55,853 nucleotides of DNA from a virus (IMGVR_UViG_3300025128_000049:1-55853); one strand, 5' to 3'. Shown: positions 23,238 to 32,716, numbered from the stretch's first letter. The notes: a model not told the origin generated them from the letters alone. A program made the numbers and translations.

Positions 23238-23579
23238 ATGGACCTCATCAAAATGCACCCAATGGCGCGAAAAATGACAGCCCACAATGAAGAACTTGCG
23301 AAAGCAATAGAAGATGGTAATGCAGATGTCGCAAGACAGCATATTATGGAGATAATCAAGTATGCAAGCACTCTTGAGGACGACCTTCTTATGGCTGTAA
23401 AGAAAGGAGAGGATGAAATAGTAACGCCCGATAACTCATGGCAAGTTATGAAGTTCAATCAATCTGGTGCAAACTTCGACCCTCAGTATCGTGACAATCA
23501 ATTACCCGGAACCATCTTATCAGCAAGAAATAACCATGTTATGAAAAAGGCAAGGGGAACTTTCGGACGAAGGGTTTGA
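23238..23579 (+). CDS. Small head-assembly protein, 113 aa
   Basis: I prefer the ATG at 23238 over the GTG at 23229. The product is helical and charged in its first 60 residues, then polar, ending in a basic tail (K-K-A-R-G-T-F-G-R-R-V). No tag and no known domain are seen. Its place between portal and the scaffold-like protein suggests a head-assembly accessory; unknown otherwise. Confidence 0.6.
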   Translation: MDLIKMHPMARKMTAHNEELAKAIEDGNADVARQHIMEIIKYASTLEDDLLMAVKKGEDEIVTPDNSWQVMKFNQSGANFDPQYRDNQLPGTILSARNNHVMKKARGTFGRRV

Positions 23580-23588
23580 GGCGATATA

Positions 23589-23936
23589 ATGGAAGAAGGA
23601 GACGCAGGAAAACTCATGAATACTCTCATCTCTAAGATGGAGAGTATGGATAATGAGGTTCAGACGCTAAAGGCAGAGAATCTTATTCTCAAGAGAATGA
23701 TGGATAATCCCAAAGTTCTCCTACGTAAGGCAGGTTTTGTCCCTTTCGGCACTCCTCTATCAGAGGATGTTGAAGTGGATGCATTCAGAGCAGATGTGCA
23801 GACTGGCGGACTTCTCAAGGCAGAGGCAGACTCCTCTGACCCAGATAAGTTTAGCAATACTGAGATTCACGAAATGAGTTGGGATGAGATACATGATATG
23901 GCAGACCAACATAGAGAAGTAAAGGAGATGTATTGA
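23589..23936 (+). CDS. Scaffold-like coiled-coil protein with two cleavage motifs
   Basis: The 115-residue protein has an N-terminal coiled coil (about 8-42), then V-L-L-R-K-A (43-48) and G-L-L-K-A (74-78), both tag-like ends followed by alanine. Its C-terminal region E-M-S-W-D-E-I-H-D-M-A-D is nearly the same as the C-terminal M-S-W-D-E-V-H-Q-L-A-D of the protease-scaffold gene at 30110. This shared C-terminal element looks like a capsid- or core-binding signal, so I infer a scaffold or core protein that is destroyed on maturation. It overlaps the next gene by one base. Confidence 0.7.
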   Translation: MEEGDAGKLMNTLISKMESMDNEVQTLKAENLILKRMMDNPKVLLRKAGFVPFGTPLSEDVEVDAFRADVQTGGLLKAEADSSDPDKFSNTEIHEMSWDEIHDMADQHREVKEMY

Positions 23937-24259
23937 TGGTAAAACCAAGATATGAAGAAACCTCGTCCGAGGTCCAAGAATTATTGATGAAAGCAATTGC
24001 ACTTGAGAAGCGCATAGATGAGGCAGAGATACAGAAATCATCTCACCATCCAGAAACTACTTTTGATACGAGACCGGGTGGCGTTCAATTCATGGCAGAG
24101 AGTGGAGGACAAACTTACAATGCCTTCTATAACACAAATCAATCACTTCTTGATTCCGATGATGTCGCTAATAAGGGAGCATCCAGTGAGAGCATAAATC
24201 TTGATAATACTCCAATGAAGAACACCCACGACACCGTAAACAGGCTTGTCGAGGGATGA
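23936..24259 (+). CDS. Small virion-associated protein, 107 aa
   Basis: The ATG at 23936 overlaps the previous stop (TGATG). The product has V-Q-E-L-L-M-K-A near residue 13-20, a loose match to the tag end, then an amphipathic helix and an Asn/Ser/Asp-rich tail. No domain is recognised. It is translationally coupled to the scaffold-like protein and to the microprotein that follows. Confidence 0.6.
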   Translation: MVKPRYEETSSEVQELLMKAIALEKRIDEAEIQKSSHHPETTFDTRPGGVQFMAESGGQTYNAFYNTNQSLLDSDDVANKGASSESINLDNTPMKNTHDTVNRLVEG

Positions 24260-24390
24260 GTGTGACCAAAGTTGCTGTAATCAAAGGCGTCATAGATTCT
24301 ACATCATGTAGAACATGCGGCGCTACTCCCAGCGAGGGGTGTAGGCGACAACAAGGATTACCCATAGAACAATGTCCAATGAATGGGTGA
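24256..24390 (+). CDS. 44-aa zinc-ribbon microprotein
   Basis: A 44-codon frame starts in an ATGA overlap with the preceding stop. The product has C-R-T-C at residues 18-21 and two further cysteines at 29 and 40, enough for one zinc site, and no other feature. The overlap and the cysteine spacing support a real gene, similar in kind to the 34-residue zinc-ribbon protein at 8772. Role unknown. Confidence 0.55.
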   Translation: MSVTKVAVIKGVIDSTSCRTCGATPSEGCRRQQGLPIEQCPMNG

Positions 24391-24404
24391 TAAGGTGATG
24401 ATGC

Positions 24405-27400
24405 ATGAGAGAAGGTCCAATGGATGTCTATCTGCGTCATCGTTCTGAATTACTGAAGGCCATATACGACGGCACCGACCCAGAGCAAGAGGTCGGTGAC
24501 TATGTTATTTCCACGATAAATCTGGAGAATCACGGTATAGAGTTTCATTCTACATCAGAAGACGAACTCTGTCAGGGGTTTAGTTCCGATTTTCTAAAAG
24601 CAGAAGAGGGCAGAAGCAGCCAACCATTCGCATCATGGCGACCTGCTTTTCATATGGAAATGGGGACACGTCATCCTTGGCTTCAACGAATAAAGATGGC
24701 CTTTGATAAGAACGATAACGATAGATTCAATTTTCCCTTATTTACTGAGAAGAGGAAGGGGGAAACCCATTCGCAGTTTATGGAGAGAAATAAGATACCT
24801 ATCAGTATGAAGCACGGCCTCTGGCCGGAAGTTCTACCATCGAGAACGAGGCCTGTAAGGGAGAAAATCGAAGATAAGGATGGGTTAGCGCGTTGGGTTG
24901 AGACAGGAGTCGAAACCGAACCAGAAGAGAATTATACTGACGTCAATCCTTTTGATAAAAGAGTGCACCCATTAAGGAGGATTCGCGCTGATACTGGTAA
25001 ACCAGAATGGGAACAGATGCTTAGGGAGTTCTATTTAGGTAAGAATAAATGGGCCGAGAAGGTAGCAAACGCGGAAAAGAAGCATAGAGCACATTGGAAG
25101 AAAGATGCAATTGGAGACGGCTCTAAGGAATATGATACGCAGACTATCTACGATTCTGTTCCTGATGGGAACTTCTCTTTCTTAGGTGGAGATGATGGGC
25201 ATGAAAGTGAATTTACTAACCATCTTCATGGATTACGATTGAGAGACTTCGAGAGATGGAAGAATGGAACTGGTGATTGGGGAGGTTTCAATGAAGAAGA
25301 TACCGAGAAGCACAAAGATAGAGTCAAAGCGCTGGACAAAGAAGGCAAGGACTTGGAAGAGGAGCATTTCAATGATAGGATGGAGAAATTACTCAGTAAT
25401 GATATTACTCCTATAACCTACAAACCAGAGGATAGTAAGAGCATCTATGAGGAATGGGACAAAAAGGGAATAGAATCATTAGCAGATATGACCAAAGTCC
25501 ATGCTCATGGAATGGGGCATTCGACTTTGATGAGAGGATTGGAGTTCCTTTCTCCAGAAGAGAGGACTATTGCGATGGAGCATATGGCAACACATGGCAC
25601 AGACGACCCAGAACACCAATACATTGACCTTGATGATGGGCATCGTCTTTCTATGGCTCGCATAAAGCAGACAAAGAAGCAAAGGCAAGAAGGAGAGATG
25701 CATTGGTTTCAACGTGCCAGAATGCATTCGGGCGCTAATGTGCCGGAGCATAAGGAAACGCCGCACGATTCATTCATACATGGAGATGAAGGCATGATTG
25801 CTGGCACTTTGGCTAATACACTCGTCAAAGATGATGGCATCCATGAGGGCGAACCATATCAGTATGTGAGACACGCGTCTGGGGAGATAGATATGGATAA
25901 GAAACCAAAACAGATGTATGATAAGACCGCATTAGAGCATGTGATGGAAAAACTCGAAGAGGCCTATGAAGGAGATGGCCTCTTAGAGTATGGTAAGGAT
26001 AGGGTAGATGCAAATGACTTACCTATCGGTAAGGCCAAGAATCTTCCAAAGTTTAGTGAGAGAGATATAGAAGACATTCAAAGCGCTTTATCAGAAGGGA
26101 AGGATGCAAAGGAGGCATTGAGCGAAAAACTCACAAATAATAGTCACATTGCTTTGGGAACAGAGGGATTTCTGGATTTAATGGGTTGGAATCGTGATTT
26201 AACTGAAAGGCACAAGAGCCATCCCCTCTTTAGTGGGAGAAGAGAGCCTTTGATTAACAAGTCTATCATGCGAGGTATTCTCAAAAATCTAAAGCACGCA
26301 ACTGGTCTTTCGCTTAGTGCAAAACAGATGAGGTCAGCAATGGGAGCACATATCGTTAATCATGGACCAAAGTCTGAAGACATTTCTGATGAAGAGCGAG
26401 AACACTACTTAGATGTTGAAGGAAGGCTCAAGGGATTAGGATTTCCACAAGGTAGGCGCATATTTGCGCATAGAGGAGGGCTTGGAAGAGAACTTTCAAC
26501 TTATGTGGATATGATGCATGATTTTCATGCCGATGATATTGATTGGAATAAGGGAGAGGGAATATCGTCAGAGTTAGGAGACAGAGAACAAGAGGGGTCT
26601 GGAAAAGTTATTCCTAATAACGATACGTTGGGACTTTGGGCACGTGCTCATCCTCATTTCCTTCCTTATGGGCAGAACTACCACGATACTCCACATGGTA
26701 TTATGTCTATGACTGATACAAATACTCACGCATTACACAGGATAGGAACTGCAAGACACCCCGGAAGAAATATCAAGACGAACAGTTCACAATATCTTTC
26801 GACTCGCAGTCCTTACTTTATGGCTCGATTTATGCACGAAAACCCATCTCCACAGAATTTTGTAATGGAAACAAAGAACCTAACTACAAGAGACCTCATG
26901 GCTCATCATTTCAATTCTCATAATTTTGCTACTATGACTAATACAGCAAAAGAATGGAAGGAACCTCCTTCAAAATACAAGAAAGATAAGGATGGCGAAC
27001 TCGTGCTTGACAAAGATGGCGAGCCGATATTATCAAACCGCAAGGGATGGACTGATGAAGAGATAGCACGAAGAGTGCAGCCGGGAGATTATGGAATAAG
27101 AAGAGTAGCAGCATTAGCGCGTCTACAAGCCCACGCCAATGGCAGGCGTAACGCTTTTGGTAATCCCGGTGAAAGAATGCATACGACCTTGAAAGATTTA
27201 GAGGATAACCCAAGTTTCCGAGCATCTCCCGATATGGATGCAATGGATTACTTAGCAGAGATGCCTCACTTCAAAGGCTCAAATATCCAAGATAGGCTTG
27301 ACCCCGGTTTATTGGATGAGTTGGAAGACTTCAATGTCATACTCGATGAGATGAAGTCGAAGAATCCTCCAGAGGAATTGCCTGCAGACCATCCAATAAT

Positions 27401-30074
27401 GAGACGATACGACAATCTCATGGCGAAGTTCAACAAGGTATACGGGGATGAGATAACACATACCACAAGGGGTGAATATGGTGGAAGGCAAAAGCAAACG
27501 AAATATGGTTGGCGTGATAGAGACGAGGATGTTATGCGAGGCGACAAAAAGGCTGTTACTAATTATGCTCGTGATGTCTTAATTCCAGAAGTTCTCAAAG
27601 CCCATCCTTCTGCATATCATCCGACCAATCCTAAAGCGCTTGCTAATGTTGCCGCCACACTACAAGGCGCTATGAGGAGTATCTACAAGAAAGGGGGAGG
27701 AGGTCTTACTACTCCCGCTGCTTGGGTTCGACCTTCTGGCTCAAAAGACGCATTAGATGCTCCAGAGAGAGTTTCATCAGATGAGCAATATAGATTGGCC
27801 TCTTTGATGCGGCAAGGTGAAGTCGGAAGCAAGATAATTGGTGATGAGTCAATACATATGATTCTGAAGAAACTCGGTTTACCAGACGATATGCCTCATC
27901 GTAAACACGTAAAGCATATGATGAAGGTGCACGGCGGTGATTTTACTGCTGCTACTCTCGGTCAATTAGCAACGGCAGGAATAGAATGGCAGTCGAATTA
28001 CGAGAAGGACGAGAGGGGGAAGTTTGCTCTCGATAAGGATGGGAAGAAAATCCCGGCACCGTCGGTATATGGGAGTTTGAAAGGGAAAGATATCCACACT
28101 GTCTTAGATGATAAACTCCAAGAACTTCAGGAGAGTTATCCGACTTCGGCAGCAACTGGACGCGAGAGCACCGAATATCAAGTAAAGCAACGCGCTTTAC
28201 GAAGTGCATGGGATAAATCCCACGAGGGTCATACTGCATTAAGAGGAATTAGGAATGTTGTGAATCTCCAACCTGACTCATTGAGGGGCTATGGATTAAC
28301 CTTCCAATCTTCTCCTAACTACAGTAGAAAGAATCCAATGACGGCACAAAAGAAGGTCTTAGGCGAGCCTTTGGGAGATAGAGAATTATTGTTCTCCCAC
28401 AAAGACAAGACTGGTGATAAGAGAGATTTAACTGACATGAAGAATATAGCAAACAGCATTATTGTATTCGATGAGGGGGCATTACAAGGAGAAACACTTC
28501 AAGCCAAATTTGACCCTTTTGAGGGAAAGAAAGCGGTAGGATGGTATAATGATGTCCCAATCGAATCACATGATAGCGGAGAAGGGGCTATTCCTCATGA
28601 CCACTATATTAGTGGCGGCATGGATGATGGCTATCTGATTACACCAGAAATAGGAATTGAACACGATGAAGACGATAACATCGTTGTAGGCACTAATGCT
28701 ACTGAAGGCTATTATCACACCGTGCCATTCCAAACGTTACAGATGATGTTTCCAAACTATTCCAATGAGCATATACAAACTTTGATTGATAGCCACCCAG
28801 TTGAAGAAACGACCTTATCTAATCAACAAACTCCATCCAGTGATACGGGATATCCACCATCAGCGGATTTCCCATCTGTTAGATACAGTGAACCAATGCA
28901 TATTTCCAATCTATTGCTGAAAGACAAAGCAGAGTTGCCGAAGCAAGTTCCGCTCATTGACCCTCTTCATAGGATATTTGACATTGAAGATTTGAAGCAA
29001 TTAAGAGGATTCACTGGTGAATGGGTCGTTTCAATCCATAAGGATGGAAAAAGATGCAAAGTGCAATGCAAGAAGAATCGCGTGACTGTGTTTGACGATA
29101 GCGGTAATAAACAATCAATGAGTGAGAAGATGAGGAGTGCTTTCAAACAAATCGGAAAGAAGGATTACGTAATAGATGGCGTAATGCAAGACGGAGAGTT
29201 CTACGTTAATGATATTCTACTCTATGATGATGATGTCGTATACGACCTCTCTACGCGTGAGCGCATTAAAGTGTTAAGAGGACAGTTCGATAGTTACGAC
29301 CCTGTTTTCATACCCAGCCCGTCTGACATTAGAATTACAGATGAAGTTGGTTTGGAGAATGCAGTGAAGGAGTTGAGTAAGGAGTCTGACAAGATACTCT
29401 TGAGAGATGCAAAGTCCACATACATGAAGGGAGAAGAAAAGCACCCTAAGTGGGTTCTATTGGCAAAATCGGACATAGAGTTCCACATACCTTTCTCTAT
29501 GGAGATTGATGATAGTCACTTCATTATACATCTTCCAGAGGACTTAGTGAAATACGAGATAGTAGATGGGGAGGCAATCGAGCCAATAGCAGCAATAGGT
29601 AGTCTTACTGATTCAGATTACTCTCTACGCCTCGCTAAGAGTCTTGAGCCTTATTGGAAAATAGCATTAAGTGAGATGTTAAAGGAAGAAACCGAGATAG
29701 AGCCTGAGATAGATGAGGAGAGGATAGAGGAAGAGAGTGCTGGTATACTCAAACCAAAGAAAGATAAGAATCTGATAATGAAGCCAAACGACGTTTACAA
29801 AACGCTCATTCTCATAGAACGCGCAATAGATGCGATGGAGAAGGGATTCAGCAATTTGGCTGGAAGAGGTTTTGGATACGATGTGGGCGATGGAACTGAG
29901 AGTCCACGCGGCCCTACGAAGTTGGATAGTGAAGAGTCTTTACCGGATTGGGATATGAGAAAGCGGCCTACAGAGGACATGGAGAAACCAGAGGACTATC
30001 CCGGTAGACGGAGGAAAGCGAAGAAAAATGCCGCGCAGTCTATCGATTTAGAGGAAAGAAGCCTTGAGGATTAG
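24405..30074 (+). CDS. Giant tagged virion protein with ligase-like domain
   Basis: The 1889-residue protein starts M-R-E-G-P-M-D-V-Y-L-R-H-R-S-E-L-L-K-A (tag, Lys18), has S-D-F-L-K-A at 61-66 and E-P-M-H-I-S-N-L-L-L-K-D at 1496-1507. Most of the middle is charged, His-rich and unrecognised. After Lys1506 a DNA-ligase-like nucleotidyltransferase pattern appears: H-K-D-G-K-R at 1545-1550 where ligases have K-x-D-G-x-R, then Y-V-I-D-G-V-M-Q-D-G-E-F with D-I-L (motif III region), I-L-L-R-D-A-K-S-T-Y (motif IV) and K-W-V-L-L-A-K (motif V). The catalytic lysine position holds His1545 and the motif III glutamate is Val, so the domain is probably inactive or binds nucleotide differently. It sits next to the protease gene. 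Cleavage at Lys1506 would free the ligase-like part. Confidence 0.75.
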   Translation: MREGPMDVYLRHRSELLKAIYDGTDPEQEVGDYVISTINLENHGIEFHSTSEDELCQGFSSDFLKAEEGRSSQPFASWRPAFHMEMGTRHPWLQRIKMAFDKNDNDRFNFPLFTEKRKGETHSQFMERNKIPISMKHGLWPEVLPSRTRPVREKIEDKDGLARWVETGVETEPEENYTDVNPFDKRVHPLRRIRADTGKPEWEQMLREFYLGKNKWAEKVANAEKKHRAHWKKDAIGDGSKEYDTQTIYDSVPDGNFSFLGGDDGHESEFTNHLHGLRLRDFERWKNGTGDWGGFNEEDTEKHKDRVKALDKEGKDLEEEHFNDRMEKLLSNDITPITYKPEDSKSIYEEWDKKGIESLADMTKVHAHGMGHSTLMRGLEFLSPEERTIAMEHMATHGTDDPEHQYIDLDDGHRLSMARIKQTKKQRQEGEMHWFQRARMHSGANVPEHKETPHDSFIHGDEGMIAGTLANTLVKDDGIHEGEPYQYVRHASGEIDMDKKPKQMYDKTALEHVMEKLEEAYEGDGLLEYGKDRVDANDLPIGKAKNLPKFSERDIEDIQSALSEGKDAKEALSEKLTNNSHIALGTEGFLDLMGWNRDLTERHKSHPLFSGRREPLINKSIMRGILKNLKHATGLSLSAKQMRSAMGAHIVNHGPKSEDISDEEREHYLDVEGRLKGLGFPQGRRIFAHRGGLGRELSTYVDMMHDFHADDIDWNKGEGISSELGDREQEGSGKVIPNNDTLGLWARAHPHFLPYGQNYHDTPHGIMSMTDTNTHALHRIGTARHPGRNIKTNSSQYLSTRSPYFMARFMHENPSPQNFVMETKNLTTRDLMAHHFNSHNFATMTNTAKEWKEPPSKYKKDKDGELVLDKDGEPILSNRKGWTDEEIARRVQPGDYGIRRVAALARLQAHANGRRNAFGNPGERMHTTLKDLEDNPSFRASPDMDAMDYLAEMPHFKGSNIQDRLDPGLLDELEDFNVILDEMKSKNPPEELPADHPIMRRYDNLMAKFNKVYGDEITHTTRGEYGGRQKQTKYGWRDRDEDVMRGDKKAVTNYARDVLIPEVLKAHPSAYHPTNPKALANVAATLQGAMRSIYKKGGGGLTTPAAWVRPSGSKDALDAPERVSSDEQYRLASLMRQGEVGSKIIGDESIHMILKKLGLPDDMPHRKHVKHMMKVHGGDFTAATLGQLATAGIEWQSNYEKDERGKFALDKDGKKIPAPSVYGSLKGKDIHTVLDDKLQELQESYPTSAATGRESTEYQVKQRALRSAWDKSHEGHTALRGIRNVVNLQPDSLRGYGLTFQSSPNYSRKNPMTAQKKVLGEPLGDRELLFSHKDKTGDKRDLTDMKNIANSIIVFDEGALQGETLQAKFDPFEGKKAVGWYNDVPIESHDSGEGAIPHDHYISGGMDDGYLITPEIGIEHDEDDNIVVGTNATEGYYHTVPFQTLQMMFPNYSNEHIQTLIDSHPVEETTLSNQQTPSSDTGYPPSADFPSVRYSEPMHISNLLLKDKAELPKQVPLIDPLHRIFDIEDLKQLRGFTGEWVVSIHKDGKRCKVQCKKNRVTVFDDSGNKQSMSEKMRSAFKQIGKKDYVIDGVMQDGEFYVNDILLYDDDVVYDLSTRERIKVLRGQFDSYDPVFIPSPSDIRITDEVGLENAVKELSKESDKILLRDAKSTYMKGEEKHPKWVLLAKSDIEFHIPFSMEIDDSHFIIHLPEDLVKYEIVDGEAIEPIAAIGSLTDSDYSLRLAKSLEPYWKIALSEMLKEETEIEPEIDEERIEEESAGILKPKKDKNLIMKPNDVYKTLILIERAIDAMEKGFSNLAGRGFGYDVGDGTESPRGPTKLDSEESLPDWDMRKRPTEDMEKPEDYPGRRRKAKKNAAQSIDLEERSLED

Positions 30075-30109
30075 TCGCGGAGCATTGAAGTAGTAAAGCA
30101 ATACGTGAG

Positions 30110-31492
30110 ATGGTTAGTGTGCTCGGTAGTAAACAACTGTTCAGACATGACGATGAGTCAATCGCCATCCTCAAGGGTGGCAACGACCTCATTGTCGCTG
30201 GCTACGCAAGCGTGGAAGTTGTAGACAAGCAAGGCGACGTAATAACAAAGGAGGCATTAAAGGACGCATTTCGTAAGTTCATGGAAAATCCATCTTACAG
30301 AAACGTCCAATTAGCGCACTCCAATATACAAGTAGGCGATGTGGTTCCAAGTTACACAGATAATGAAGGGAGGTTGTGGAAAAGCGAAGTCGATGATGTC
30401 GGGATGTTTGTAGTAGTGCAACTCCGTAACGACATCGAGAAAGCCAAGGAAGTCTCAGCAGAGATTAGAAAAGGCGCTCTCAGAGGATTCAGTATCGGTG
30501 GTCAAGCGTTCAAAAGGGTTAGAAAATCAGACCCAAAAAGAGGCGACTACCAAGAAATAAGCAAACTGGAACTACACGAAATAACGATTTGTGAAAAAGG
30601 CATCAACCCCGAAGCAACATTCAGTATACTAAAAGAAGACACGGAAGTGAACAATATGACAACAGAAAACGACGAAAATGATATGACAAAACAACTGGGC
30701 GACGTTCTAACGCGCTTGGAATCACGTTTGGATGATATGGAAAAGGGCGAGAAGCCTGCTTTCCTTGAAGGTAAGGATAAGGACGATGATGACAAGAAGG
30801 ACGACAAGAAGAAAGAGGCAGCAGATACAACTGAGGAGCCAGTGGAGAAATCCAATGAGTTCTCAGACGTCATTACATCTGATTACTTGAATTGGATGGA
30901 AGACACTCTGAAGAGTGGCGGTGTGGACACAAAAGCCGCACGCGCACACTTCGATGATTTGGAAAAGGCTAACCTCGGCTCTACTCCAGAAGAGATGGAA
31001 GCACAACATCTCCAGCGAACTGGACAGGTTAAGGGACGCGCGCAGGAGGGTGGCAAGCCTTCAACTGGCGCACTCGGTAAGACTACAGGTAGTGGCAAGG
31101 TTGCGAAGTCTGACTTCATCGACCCTCGTTCACTAACAGACTCAGATATTGAGGCTGCTTACGAAGTTTACAAGGCTGCAGCCCTTGAGAATGAACTACG
31201 TGGAAGTCTCGAAGAGCAGTTCTCTACACGCTACGCGCACGAGAGAGAGGCCGAGATTACCAAGGCAGAGGCAGCAGCATTCGATGCACGCAGCCCACTT
31301 GAGTCTATCCAGAAGTCCATCGAAGCACTTGGAGAGCGCATTGATGGTTTGACTACACCAGCAGAAGAAGGAGAGGAGTTCAAGAAGTCCGAGAGCGCCA
31401 CCGGAATAGTGGTTCCTTCGACTGAGGATTTGGCACAAATGTCTTGGGATGAGGTTCATCAATTGGCCGATAAGACATTGAGCCCGGAGTGA
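30110..31492 (+). CDS. Prohead protease (S78 type) fused to scaffold
   Basis: The 460-residue protein combines an N-terminal HK97-type prohead protease with a long scaffold. Protease marks are V-V-D-K-Q-G-D-V near 37-44, L-A-H at 68-70 (catalytic His70), L-R-G-F-S-I-G-G with Ser128, and L-H-E-I-T-I-C-E-K-G near 155-164. A-I-L-K-G (K22) and S-I-L-K-E (K175), both with the tag-type ending, flank exactly this domain, as expected for self-release. The scaffold part (176-460) is acidic and Lys-rich, then helical, and ends in M-S-W-D-E-V-H-Q-L-A-D. An internal ATG at 30657 could start a scaffold-only product. It lies directly before the capsid gene, the usual order. Confidence 0.9.
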   Translation: MVSVLGSKQLFRHDDESIAILKGGNDLIVAGYASVEVVDKQGDVITKEALKDAFRKFMENPSYRNVQLAHSNIQVGDVVPSYTDNEGRLWKSEVDDVGMFVVVQLRNDIEKAKEVSAEIRKGALRGFSIGGQAFKRVRKSDPKRGDYQEISKLELHEITICEKGINPEATFSILKEDTEVNNMTTENDENDMTKQLGDVLTRLESRLDDMEKGEKPAFLEGKDKDDDDKKDDKKKEAADTTEEPVEKSNEFSDVITSDYLNWMEDTLKSGGVDTKAARAHFDDLEKANLGSTPEEMEAQHLQRTGQVKGRAQEGGKPSTGALGKTTGSGKVAKSDFIDPRSLTDSDIEAAYEVYKAAALENELRGSLEEQFSTRYAHEREAEITKAEAAAFDARSPLESIQKSIEALGERIDGLTTPAEEGEEFKKSESATGIVVPSTEDLAQMSWDEVHQLADKTLSPE

Positions 31493-31511
31493 GAATCTAC
31501 AACAAAAAATT

Positions 31512-31530
31512 AGGAGATGATGAAAAATGG
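31512..31530 (+). promoter_or_regulatory. Strong RBS of the capsid gene
   Basis: AGGAGATGATGAAAAATGG covers the Shine-Dalgarno and start of the major capsid gene. The same 19 bases, with one change, precede the decoration-type gene at 32732. The shared leader suggests matched high expression of two abundant capsid proteins. Confidence 0.7.
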
Positions 31531-32693
31531 CACGAAACTACGTAAGAACAATAACTGACATGGAGCGCTATTACTATGGCGCAGGGAACGCAATGGGGTA
31601 TTCTTACTCCGGTAGTGAACTACTCAAGGCAGACAGCCCAATGCTGTCTACCACTGGTGGAACTTACCAAGCAATTTATGGACGCAAAGTCTGGTCGCAA
31701 CTGAACCAAGAGTTCAACGCCTTCAGTATTCTACCCAAGAAGCCTTGGGACCGAAGCGGATGGCGCGTAATCACTGGTCGCCCCAATTCGGGCACTCTAC
31801 ACGGTGGAGTTGCAGAGAACGCAACACTGCCTGAGACAGTCAAGCCGACTTTCCAGCACGTTGCTGCAAAGCCTAAGACTATCGCACACACCTTTGATAT
31901 GTCCGAGACAGCGATTTTCCTCGCTGACAAGGATGATGGCCTCGGAGATATCCGCTCGGTCATGAAGGAAGAAATGGGCAAACATCACGCTGAGATGGTG
32001 AACAAGATGCTTTGCACTGATGTGGACACACCTGCCGCTAACAACTTCGAGTCCTTGGACCGAGTTACAGCAGCATACAGCAACAACGCAACTACCACAA
32101 CTGGTCTGGTTAATGGTCACGACAATCTAAGCGCTGACTCTGACCTCGACATATACAGTATCGACAGGAGTGCAAACTCATGGTCGAACGCTGAGATGAG
32201 CAACAACGCAGTGAGCAATGTCTCAACTGACAGAGTTCTTTCTCTCGACTTGATTGACGAGATGTTCCAGAAACTCTGGGTCCGTGGTGGTAACCCCAAG
32301 GTTATGCTAACCGGATATGACACACTAATGCGCCTGCAGCAACTATTGCAGAGCCAGCAGAGGTTCATGGAAGAGAAGAGAGTCACCCCCACCTACAACG
32401 GTGTAAAGGGTGTTCCGGGAATGGAAGCCGGATTTATCGTGGCTACCTACAACGGAGTCCCAATTATCCCAACCAAGAACATGCTGACGGATTCTATCAG
32501 TCGCGTTTACTTCTTAGATACAGATTACCTGCACTTTAGCACAGCAATACCGACCCAATACTTCGAGTCGGGAATTGAGACCGGCGACCCCTTCGCCATC
32601 AACAGGCTGGGTCAAGAAGGACTCTACCGAACAATGGGCGAGATTTGGACCACTTTCTTTGGGTCACAAGGAAGTCTGAGGGACTTGAAGTGA
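31527..32693 (+). CDS. Major capsid protein (HK97-fold-like)
   Basis: The 388-residue product sits right after the protease-scaffold gene and has the composition and length of a HK97-fold capsid protein: a short delta-like N-terminal region, an E-loop-like stretch with G-R-P-N-S-G-T-L-H-G, a long spine-helix region (I-R-S-V-M-K-E-E-M-G-K-H-H-A-E-M), and a C-terminal A-domain-like part. Residues 29-36 are G-S-E-L-L-K-A-D, the same ending as the tags, so removal of the first 34 residues is predicted. It lacks the long delta domain of HK97 because the scaffold is supplied by the protease fusion. Confidence rests on gene order and pattern. Confidence 0.88.
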   Translation: MARNYVRTITDMERYYYGAGNAMGYSYSGSELLKADSPMLSTTGGTYQAIYGRKVWSQLNQEFNAFSILPKKPWDRSGWRVITGRPNSGTLHGGVAENATLPETVKPTFQHVAAKPKTIAHTFDMSETAIFLADKDDGLGDIRSVMKEEMGKHHAEMVNKMLCTDVDTPAANNFESLDRVTAAYSNNATTTTGLVNGHDNLSADSDLDIYSIDRSANSWSNAEMSNNAVSNVSTDRVLSLDLIDEMFQKLWVRGGNPKVMLTGYDTLMRLQQLLQSQQRFMEEKRVTPTYNGVKGVPGMEAGFIVATYNGVPIIPTKNMLTDSISRVYFLDTDYLHFSTAIPTQYFESGIETGDPFAINRLGQEGLYRTMGEIWTTFFGSQGSLRDLK

Positions 32694-32716
32694 GGCCAGA
32701 AGGCAGGAATATATAC

